Origin: Lachnospiraceae bacterium UBA1766
GTDB taxonomy: Bacteria; Bacillota; Clostridia; Lachnospirales; Lachnospiraceae
DNA: 26,870 bases
Direction of reading: 5' to 3'
Assembly: GCA_002314715.1 (NCBI GenBank)
Contig: DCGY01000029.1
Location: 1-26,870, forward strand
Made by a program: the position numbers and the translations under genes. Below the pieces are notes generated by a model. The model made no database searches and had not been told where the DNA came from. It was given only the letters and a program-made list of their open reading frames with translations. Below are positions 6,832 through 13,657 of the stretch, piece by piece. Position 1 is the stretch's first letter, and every line of letters begins with the position of its first letter.

Positions 6832-8067
6832 ATGAAAGTAAACGCGATTATTGCGGAATACAATCCATTTCACAAAGGACATGCCTACCAGCTTCAGGAA
6901 AGCAAATCGCAAACCGGTGCGGACTATACCATCGTCGTCATGAGTGGCGATTTCGTTCAACGAGGAGAACCGGCGATTTTGGATAAATATACAAGAGCCA
7001 AGATGGCTCTTCAAAGCGGTGCCGATTTGGTATTGGAACTGCCGGCTCTTTATGCAGCTTCCAGTGCAGAATATTTTGCAACCGGTGCCATTTCCATGCT
7101 GGACAAACTGGGAATTGTGGACACTGTTTGCTTCGGAAGTGAAAGCGGAAAAATAGAAAATCTGCAACGCATTGCCAAGATTTTATCGGAGGAGCCGGAC
7201 ACTTACGTTCAAAAACTACGTACTTTGATTTCCTTCGGTCTCTCCTATCCTACAGCCCGGAATCAGGCCTTGTTGGATTATGATCCCGGCCTAAATGATT
7301 GCATTGATTTGCTGGGTTCTCCAAACAATATTTTGGGCATTGAATACATCAAAGCCATAATCAAGCGTAACAGTCAAATGACACCGCACACCATTCTTCG
7401 TCTTGGTGCAGGGTATCACAGCCCACACCTAGATGAAAATTACTGCTCTGCCATGGCTCTTCGACAAGCTATCACAAACGGACGCTCCTTCGAAAACATC
7501 GCATCCTTTTTGCCGGAGGAATCCGCTTCGTTCGTGGAGGAAAAGCTTCGGAATCACGACTATTTGGATTGTGATGATTTTTCTCAAATTCTTTTCGCCA
7601 AGTTGTTAGGCGAATGCAAAAAAGGATTTACGGAATATTTGGATGTGTCCGAAAGTCTTTCTCAAAAAATCGTGAATCATTTGTATGAATATAGCGGATA
7701 TCAGAGTTTCTGTAATATATTAAAATCCAAAGATATGACCTATACCCGTATCAGTCGTTGTTTATTACACATTCTGCTGAATATTACAAAGGAAAATATG
7801 GCTCTTGCAATGGAGAATGACTACATCTCTTTTGCACGGGTCTTGGGCTTTCGAAAAGAAGCTTCCCCTCTGTTACATGCAATCAAGGAAAATTCCTCCA
7901 TTCCTCTACTCACCAAGCTTGCGGATGCACCTCAGGCTTTGGATAACGTTGGAGCAAAATCCTTTAAGGACATGATCCTGCAAAATCATCTTTATGCAGG
8001 GGTTTTGGCTTGTAAATGCAAACGTCCCGTAGAAAACGAATACCAAAAGCAAATTGTTATCCTGTGA
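6832..8067 (+). CDS. tmcAL: tRNA(Met) cytidine acetate ligase (YlbM family)
   Basis: TmcAL activates acetate with ATP and uses it to acetylate the wobble cytidine (ac4C34) of elongator tRNA-Met; the Bacillus subtilis founder is YlbM. The 411-aa protein has the usual family length. It opens with a nucleotidyltransferase Rossmann fold with the nucleotide-binding HKGH (14-17) in AEYNPFHKGH, then VVMSGDFVQRGEPA and DKYTRAKMAL. The start is ATG with GAGG upstream. It is the only plus-strand protein gene in the window, divergent from pta and convergent with the PFL-family gene. Its use of acetate beside the pta-ackA pair is notable but may be chance. Confidence 0.9.
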   Translation: MKVNAIIAEYNPFHKGHAYQLQESKSQTGADYTIVVMSGDFVQRGEPAILDKYTRAKMALQSGADLVLELPALYAASSAEYFATGAISMLDKLGIVDTVCFGSESGKIENLQRIAKILSEEPDTYVQKLRTLISFGLSYPTARNQALLDYDPGLNDCIDLLGSPNNILGIEYIKAIIKRNSQMTPHTILRLGAGYHSPHLDENYCSAMALRQAITNGRSFENIASFLPEESASFVEEKLRNHDYLDCDDFSQILFAKLLGECKKGFTEYLDVSESLSQKIVNHLYEYSGYQSFCNILKSKDMTYTRISRCLLHILLNITKENMALAMENDYISFARVLGFRKEASPLLHAIKENSSIPLLTKLADAPQALDNVGAKSFKDMILQNHLYAGVLACKCKRPVENEYQKQIVIL

Positions 8068-8072
8068 CATAA

Positions 8073-8106
8073 AAAAAACACAATCGCTGTTACGATTGTG
8101 TTTTTT
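8073..8106. terminator. Bidirectional terminator between tmcAL and the PFL-family gene
   Basis: A perfect 14-bp stem, AAAAAACACAATCG and CGATTGTGTTTTTT, encloses a 6-base loop. It has an A-tract on one side and a T-tract on the other, so it can stop transcription from both converging genes. Confidence 0.92.
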
Positions 8107-8123
8107 CTATATTTGTCTCTTTC

Positions 8124-9488
8124 TTAGTTCTTAAAGCTGTGAATCGGAGCAGGAATTCTACCGCCACGATTTACAAAATTATCACAGGAGAAGGGATTTA
8201 CAGGCATAATGGGTGCATAACCAAGCAAACCGCCAAACTCTACAGTCTCTCCTACTCCCTTTCCGATAACAGGAATTACACGTACGGCAGTGGTCTTCTG
8301 ATTTACCATACCGATTGCCATTTCATCTGCGATAATACCGGAAATGGTTGTTGCTTTTGTGTCACCGGGAATTGCAATCATATCAAGACCTACCGAGCAA
8401 ACACAGGTCATTGCTTCCAATTTTTCGATTGTTAACGCACCTGCGGTAACAGCATCAATCATACCCTGATCTTCACTGACCGGAATAAACGCACCACTTA
8501 AACCACCAACATAAGAAGAAGCCATTACGCCACCCTTCTTCACCTGATCGTTCAAAAGAGCCAAAGCTGCGGTGGTACCGGGAGCTCCGGCATATTCCAA
8601 ACCGATTTCACAAAGAATATCCGCAACACTGTCGCCGATTGCAGGAGTCGGTGCCAAAGACAAATCCACAATACCGAAAGGAACCCCCAACATTCTGGAT
8701 GCTTCCTGGGCAACCAGCTGACCTACACGGGTAACCTTAAATGCAGTCTTCTTGATGGTCTCACAAAGCACTTCGAAGTTCTCACCGCGAACCTGCTCCA
8801 AAGCATTTTTTACTACACCGGGGCCACTGACACCAACATTGATAATCTTGTCTGCTTCGGTTACTCCATGGAATGCGCCCGCCATAAACGGATTATCATC
8901 GGGAGCATTACAAAATACTACTAATTTCGCGCATCCAAGCGAGTCATCTTCCTTGGTATACTCAGCTGTCTGAAGAATCATTTCACCCATCAGTTTCACC
9001 GCATCCATATTGATACCGGTTCTGGTAGAGCCAAGGTTTACGGAACTGCAGACTCTCTCTGTAGTAGAAAGAGCAAGGGGAATGGAACGAATCAAAAGCT
9101 CATCGGCAGGGGTCATACCCTTGCAAACCAACGCAGAATAACCACCGATAAAATTCACGCCTACCTTCTTTGCCACATCATCCAATGTCTTTGCAATGCC
9201 GGCAAAATCTTCCACTGTCTTACAGCAGGCCCCACCAATCAGAGCAATCGGTGTAACGGAAATACGCTTATTTACAATCGGAATACCAAATTCTCTGGAA
9301 ATTTCCTCACCGGTCTTTACCAAATCCTTTGCTGCTTCATAAATCTTGTTATAAATTTTCTCTTTACACTTTTCCAAATCACTGTCAATACAATCCAAAA
9401 GGCTGATACCCAGAGTGATGGTACGAACATCCAGGTTCTCTCTTTCGATCATATTATTGGTTTCTACAACTTCATAAATATTAATCAT
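8124..9488 (-). CDS. PFL family protein, UPF0210 (DUF711)
   Basis: The 454-aa protein belongs to the conserved UPF0210/DUF711 family, recognised by its N-terminal MINIYEVVETNNMI, the segment NKRISVTPIALIGGACC and glycine-rich stretches such as FIGGYSALVCKGMTPADE and SYVGGLSGAFIPVSEDQG. The family is structurally related to pyruvate formate-lyase-type barrels, but its reaction is not established, and I see no glycyl-radical motif. It is soluble, with no signal peptide or membrane segment. It lies 18 bases after the ACT-domain gene, a pairing conserved across Firmicutes, which suggests that the small ACT protein senses a ligand for this one. The start has GGGTGA upstream. The gene ends at the shared bidirectional terminator. 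Confidence 0.9.
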   Translation of the reverse strand: MINIYEVVETNNMIERENLDVRTITLGISLLDCIDSDLEKCKEKIYNKIYEAAKDLVKTGEEISREFGIPIVNKRISVTPIALIGGACCKTVEDFAGIAKTLDDVAKKVGVNFIGGYSALVCKGMTPADELLIRSIPLALSTTERVCSSVNLGSTRTGINMDAVKLMGEMILQTAEYTKEDDSLGCAKLVVFCNAPDDNPFMAGAFHGVTEADKIINVGVSGPGVVKNALEQVRGENFEVLCETIKKTAFKVTRVGQLVAQEASRMLGVPFGIVDLSLAPTPAIGDSVADILCEIGLEYAGAPGTTAALALLNDQVKKGGVMASSYVGGLSGAFIPVSEDQGMIDAVTAGALTIEKLEAMTCVCSVGLDMIAIPGDTKATTISGIIADEMAIGMVNQKTTAVRVIPVIGKGVGETVEFGGLLGYAPIMPVNPFSCDNFVNRGGRIPAPIHSFKN

Positions 9489-9506
9489 ACTCTGTCACCC
9501 GGTCCC

Positions 9507-9779
9507 TTAAATACGATGCATCTGATCAAAAATTTCTTCCTTCTGACACTTAATGGCTACACCGATTTCCTTGCCAAGTGCATCCAGCTCATCAACCATA
9601 TCTCCAAAAGGCTTCTTGCTGTTATTTGTATCAACAATCATCATCATGTTAAAATAATCCTGAACGATGGTCTGTGAAATATCCAAAATATTGATAGAAT
9701 TCTCTGCCAGGTATGTACAAACCTTTGCGATAATACCTACAGTATCCTTACCTACTACGGTAATAATTGTTTTTTTCAT
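9507..9779 (-). CDS. ACT domain protein, UPF0237
   Basis: This 90-aa protein is a single ACT domain: the opening KKTIITVVGKDTVGI, a helix with VCTYLAENSINILDIS, and strand pairs ending near IKCQKEE. It resembles the GcvR/UPF0237 group of stand-alone ACT proteins, which bind amino acids or other small ligands. No catalytic domain is attached, so a sensing or regulatory role for the PFL-family protein encoded just downstream is the natural inference. The ATG is preceded by AAGGTAGGAA. A promoter lies upstream and the pair appears to be its own transcription unit. Confidence 0.9.
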   Translation of the reverse strand: MKKTIITVVGKDTVGIIAKVCTYLAENSINILDISQTIVQDYFNMMMIVDTNNSKKPFGDMVDELDALGKEIGVAIKCQKEEIFDQMHRI

Positions 9780-9817
9780 AAGTATTCCTACCTTTCGAAT
9801 AAATAATCATCTTTATC

Positions 9818-9846
9818 ATTAAACTACAAAACAAGCTAATTTGCAA
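9818..9846 (-). promoter_or_regulatory. Candidate promoter of the ACT/PFL pair
   Basis: On the minus strand TTGCAA (9846-9841) and TTTAAT (9823-9818) are 17 bases apart. Transcription would start near 9811, about 32 bases before the ATG at 9779. It sits in the 79-base gap after the walJ-like gene. Confidence 0.5.
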
Positions 9847-9858
9847 TGTTTTTCTTGA

Positions 9859-10659
9859 TTATACAATCTGGATTACTTCTGTGGGTTCGTGTCTTTTTGC
9901 TACCTGCATTTTAAAATCATCAGCTTTGTAGGGATTGTCCGCCAAATTAATTTCCATCCGAACCGATTCAAAAGCCAACTCCGGCAAATTATTCTCCTGA
10001 CTTAAATGCCCCAGCAAAATTCCTTGCATGTTATCATGTAGAATCCGGGACAGCAGTCTTCCGCAATTTTCATTGGAAAGATGTCCCCGGTCTCCCAAAA
10101 TACGCTGTTTTAAAGGATATGGATAAGGACCTACCTGAAGCATGTTCACGTCATGATTGGCCTCGATCAAAAGAGCGTCCATTCCTCTTAAGGATTCTAC
10201 CGTATAATCGTTAAACACACCAATATCCGTACAAACCGCCACTTTCTTCGTACCATAAGACACCCGATAGGCTACCGGATCCACCGCATCATGTGAAATA
10301 CCCATGGGATTAATGGTTAAATCCTTAATGGTAAATCGCTCGTCCCGCTTAATCTCAAAAAACAAGGATGGATTTACATTTCCCAGGGATTTGGAATTCA
10401 ACATGTATTCAATGGTCCCCTTTGTAGCATATACGGGAATCTGATATTTTCGTAACATCACACCCAACCCGCTGATATGATCCGCATGTTCATGGGTTAC
10501 CAATATTCCATCAATATCTCTTCCTGTCAACTCCAGGTCATTTAGCCCACTTTCAATTCGCTTTCCGCTGATACCGGTATCAATCAAAAGATGCGTGGAA
10601 TCGGAACCCACATAAATACAGTTTCCGCTGCTACCGCTTGCAATACTACATAATCTCAT
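9859..10659 (-). CDS. MBL-fold metallo-hydrolase, WalJ/YycJ type
   Basis: The 266-aa protein is a metallo-beta-lactamase-fold hydrolase of normal YycJ length. The metal motif THEHADH gives H56, H58, D60 and H61, preceded by the family opening SIASGSSGNCIYV; later conserved points are ISHDAVDP, EANHD and GHLSNENCG. YycJ/WalJ members bind two metals and resemble nucleases; in low-GC Gram-positives the gene usually follows walRK and has been linked to cell wall and DNA homeostasis. Here it is not near walRK but 12 bases after the FtsA-like gene, at the end of the polA-coaE operon, which fits a DNA- or division-related role. The start uses AGGAT overlapping the upstream stop region. No terminator is obvious after it. 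Confidence 0.85.
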   Translation of the reverse strand: MRLCSIASGSSGNCIYVGSDSTHLLIDTGISGKRIESGLNDLELTGRDIDGILVTHEHADHISGLGVMLRKYQIPVYATKGTIEYMLNSKSLGNVNPSLFFEIKRDERFTIKDLTINPMGISHDAVDPVAYRVSYGTKKVAVCTDIGVFNDYTVESLRGMDALLIEANHDVNMLQVGPYPYPLKQRILGDRGHLSNENCGRLLSRILHDNMQGILLGHLSQENNLPELAFESVRMEINLADNPYKADDFKMQVAKRHEPTEVIQIV

Positions 10660-10671
10660 AACAAACTAATC

Positions 10672-13050
10672 CTAATCCCAGTAAATATCAATGATATCAC
10701 CGTCTTTTATCTCTTCCATGTATTGTGCCTGACGTCCATTTAAATTCGTCACAATCCGCTTTCCTTCCGGTCTGTGGGTCAAATCGAAATGAATATAATC
10801 AAACACATCCACAAATACGTAATGATTTTTTCCCTTCATGGTAATGGGCGCATGATTTACAACCACAATGGTAGAGCCATCTACATTTCGTACCGGGGGA
10901 GTCGATATTTCCGGAAGGACAACCATTTCCTCCCCGGACATTGCAACCAGCGCAGGTTTTTCCACTGTCCTAGTCTTCATTGTTCCGCTATACATGGGCT
11001 CCGCTTCCAATTTGCTCTCCAGTTTTTTATTTAAAGCCTGAATTTTCGCATTTAATGCAGCTGCCTTTGCGGATAAATCTTCCTCCCCAATGGGCGCATC
11101 CTCTTCCGTAGAATCCAAGGGCAGACCCGGTTCCAAAACTCTATCCTGTATGGCTTCCTCCGCCTGCACAGAATTGTCGGCAGACAGCGGTGTCTCCTCT
11201 GCTTTCTCCGAATCCGGTACAGCTACATTCCCGGCATCCTGCACCACCTCTTGAATCAAGGTTGCTGCTTTGATGATAATCGGTTCCGGCTTCACTTCCA
11301 TCTTTTTGATAACAGATACATCAAAACCTTCGTAAACCTTTGTTTCCCCGTTTCCTACCGCACCATTTACATAGATATCCTCTGCCATCGGAATCGCCAG
11401 ACGTTCACACAAGTCCATTACGGTATAGTAATCCAAAATTTCAATGGAATCTCCGTCACCGATTGCATATTGATCATCCAGTTTCTGACCATTTTTCAAA
11501 GCTGCCTTGGATACTTTATATTCCATTCTGTTTACCGTCACGGTAATCTTTTCTTTTACCTCCGGTATCTGACTCAAAATCAGTGAAGCAGCTTTTCCCT
11601 TGGTGGAGGGGGATACATGGATCTTATCCCCGTTCTTTACGACTGAGGTGATATCCGCTAAATTTCCGTTCAAAGTAATGACTGCCGGTTCTCCCAAAAG
11701 GCCCTTCTGTACCCGTTCCTCTCCGTTTACCGCATAGGTAATGGATTTACCCCGTTGCGGGAACAGCTTCTCATTTGGATATTCCGCCTGCATAGCTACA
11801 TCTGCCACGCAAAGCTTGCCATTATTATATAATTTGGTTCTCAGTCCGTTTAGTTCCACAAACGTAAAGGTATTCCCCTGTTCAAAGTAGCTGATACAAA
11901 TACCAATGGGGGTTACCATCAAAGAATCCTTTTGCGCATCTTCCTCCTCAAAGGCGATTTCCTGCATAACTTCTTTTCCACGAATGGCTACACGTTCCTT
12001 CACAATGCTTAACTGTTCCGCCAACATTTCCGTATAACCCTCTATGGTTCCGCCGCCTCCTACGATAAAGACAGCACCCACCGGCTTATCACCGTTTAAT
12101 TCCGTAATTTTTTGCGCAACCAAACCGGTCATTTTCAACATTCCCGGAAGCAGGATGGCCTTTAACTCCTGTGCAGTCATGGTTTGCTCGTTTCCAAAAA
12201 TATCTACATAGGAAATCACATCCATCGTACTGACCTGACGTTTCATTTGCTCTGCCACATCAAATTCAACCAGGCAATGCTGCATAATATCATTGGTCAG
12301 ACTGTCACCGGCCACGGGAATCATTCCGTAAGCGGTAATCGTTCCCTCCTTGGTAATACAAATATCACTGGTTCCGGCACCAACATCCACCAGCGCCATA
12401 TTCAACATACGATATTTTTCCGGAATTGCCACACGAATTGCGGCAATAGGCTCCAGAGTCATATTGGCAACCGATAACCCGGCATATTCCACCGCCTTAT
12501 ACAAACCATCCACTACATCATCCGGCAGGAAGGTTGCAATCAAATCGATACCAATATTTTTCGCCTTATGCCCCTGTGGGTTGGTAATCTGATATCCGTT
12601 TAAATAATAGCGAATGGGTGTATATCCAACACAATAAAACACAATATCTGTTTCATTATTGGCCTGAAAATCCTCGTAAGCCTTCTGTGCTCCCAGCGCC
12701 TGAAGTGCAAAAACATCGTCCTCTGTAACCGCACGCTCTGCCTCATATTCATCCACTACATGAACCGTGACCGTTTTCAGTACGCGACCGGCTGCCGCAA
12801 TACAAGCTTCTTTCAGTTCACGGCCAAGTTTTTTCTCCAACTGTTCCCGTACATATTTTACGGTTTGACCCACCTTGGCAATATCATGAATCTGTCCATC
12901 CAGCATTGCCCTGGTTTCCTGTTCCTTTTGACATTGCGCCACTACATGGAAATACCCCTCTTCCATATATCCAACGGTACCCACAATGCTTCTGGTTCCT
13001 ATATCCAAACCAAATACCGGATTTTCTTTTGTACCACCTAATCTATCCAT
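10672..13050 (-). CDS. FtsA-like actin-fold ATPase with long C-terminal extension
   Basis: The 792-aa protein starts with an FtsA/MreB/Hsp70-type ATPase fold: phosphate 1 loop GLDIGTRSIVG (14-24), phosphate 2 loop VDVGAGTSDI (221-230) and adenosine motif VFIVGGGGTIEGY (327-339). Canonical FtsA is about 420 aa, so nearly half is extra. That part has segments at 456-480, 503-539 and 765-790 ending in K/D-x-GD-x-I-x-I patterns like beta-grasp (ThiS/TGS) domains, a variable acidic linker (605-660) and a short coiled-coil stretch (659-683). No C-terminal amphipathic membrane helix or transmembrane segment is evident, and ftsZ is not adjacent. The gene overlaps coaE by 13 bases, and its GGAGG lies within coaE, so translational coupling is likely. 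It is best called an FtsA-domain protein of unknown role in division or envelope assembly. Confidence 0.8.
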   Translation of the reverse strand: MDRLGGTKENPVFGLDIGTRSIVGTVGYMEEGYFHVVAQCQKEQETRAMLDGQIHDIAKVGQTVKYVREQLEKKLGRELKEACIAAAGRVLKTVTVHVVDEYEAERAVTEDDVFALQALGAQKAYEDFQANNETDIVFYCVGYTPIRYYLNGYQITNPQGHKAKNIGIDLIATFLPDDVVDGLYKAVEYAGLSVANMTLEPIAAIRVAIPEKYRMLNMALVDVGAGTSDICITKEGTITAYGMIPVAGDSLTNDIMQHCLVEFDVAEQMKRQVSTMDVISYVDIFGNEQTMTAQELKAILLPGMLKMTGLVAQKITELNGDKPVGAVFIVGGGGTIEGYTEMLAEQLSIVKERVAIRGKEVMQEIAFEEEDAQKDSLMVTPIGICISYFEQGNTFTFVELNGLRTKLYNNGKLCVADVAMQAEYPNEKLFPQRGKSITYAVNGEERVQKGLLGEPAVITLNGNLADITSVVKNGDKIHVSPSTKGKAASLILSQIPEVKEKITVTVNRMEYKVSKAALKNGQKLDDQYAIGDGDSIEILDYYTVMDLCERLAIPMAEDIYVNGAVGNGETKVYEGFDVSVIKKMEVKPEPIIIKAATLIQEVVQDAGNVAVPDSEKAEETPLSADNSVQAEEAIQDRVLEPGLPLDSTEEDAPIGEEDLSAKAAALNAKIQALNKKLESKLEAEPMYSGTMKTRTVEKPALVAMSGEEMVVLPEISTPPVRNVDGSTIVVVNHAPITMKGKNHYVFVDVFDYIHFDLTHRPEGKRIVTNLNGRQAQYMEEIKDGDIIDIYWD

Positions 13051-13652
13051 GTATATGCCTCCAGTTTTTCTCGTATCTGATCATAACTTTCCTCGGGGGA
13101 ACGACTATTATCAATCACGAAATCGCAATTATCCCTGTATTGCTGTTCCATCAGCTGGGACTTCATAATACGATCGATTTTTTCATCTGTATAACCACGA
13201 CTGTCACGAAGACGCTTTCTACGAATTTTTTCATCGGTATAGATATACCACATTTCATCTACCAGTGGTTTGTATCCAGCCTCAATCAACAGCGCCGCCT
13301 CCACAAAAAACAGTTCTACCGTCCCGGTTTCTTTGGCCTTCTGCAAATGCTCCAGCAAATATTCTTTTACCGCCGGATGAACAATATCATTCACTTTCTG
13401 CAGTACCGTTTCATCCGCAAATATTTTCTCTGCCATTTTGGCTTTATGAATCTGACCGTTTTCTTCCAATACCTCTTTGCCCAGAAGCTCCACTAATTGC
13501 CTATAGCATTCTGTTCCCGGTTCCTTTACCAGGTGAGCCACCTCATCCGCCAGATAAATTTCACATTTATAATGCTTTTGAATAAAGGATAAAATATGGG
13601 ATTTCCCGGCTCCTACACCACCGGTAATTCCGATAAACTTCATTTCCTGCAT
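13038..13652 (-). CDS. coaE: Dephospho-CoA kinase
   Basis: CoaE phosphorylates the 3'-hydroxyl of dephospho-CoA, the last step of coenzyme A synthesis. The 204-aa protein has the P-loop GITGGVGAGKS (8-18), the DEVAHLV segment, VHP in NDIVHPAV, VEAALLIEAG and the lid sequence RDSRGYTDEKI. The length is typical. It begins 5 bases after the polA stop; polA-coaE pairing is common in Firmicutes. Two in-frame ATGs are possible: the first (13652) has GGAGG 12 bases upstream, the second (13643) has AGGAA almost touching it; most family members start at the MKFIGITGG of the second. The 3' end overlaps the FtsA-like gene by 13 bases. Confidence 0.96.
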   Translation of the reverse strand: MQEMKFIGITGGVGAGKSHILSFIQKHYKCEIYLADEVAHLVKEPGTECYRQLVELLGKEVLEENGQIHKAKMAEKIFADETVLQKVNDIVHPAVKEYLLEHLQKAKETGTVELFFVEAALLIEAGYKPLVDEMWYIYTDEKIRRKRLRDSRGYTDEKIDRIMKSQLMEQQYRDNCDFVIDNSRSPEESYDQIREKLEAYTWID

Positions 13653-13657
13653 AAATC

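Noticed and set aside
6796..7167. Minus-strand 123-aa frame opposite the tmcAL start.
   Set aside because: It is antisense to the conserved N-terminal domain of TmcAL, and the plus-strand start has a good ribosome binding site and promoter.
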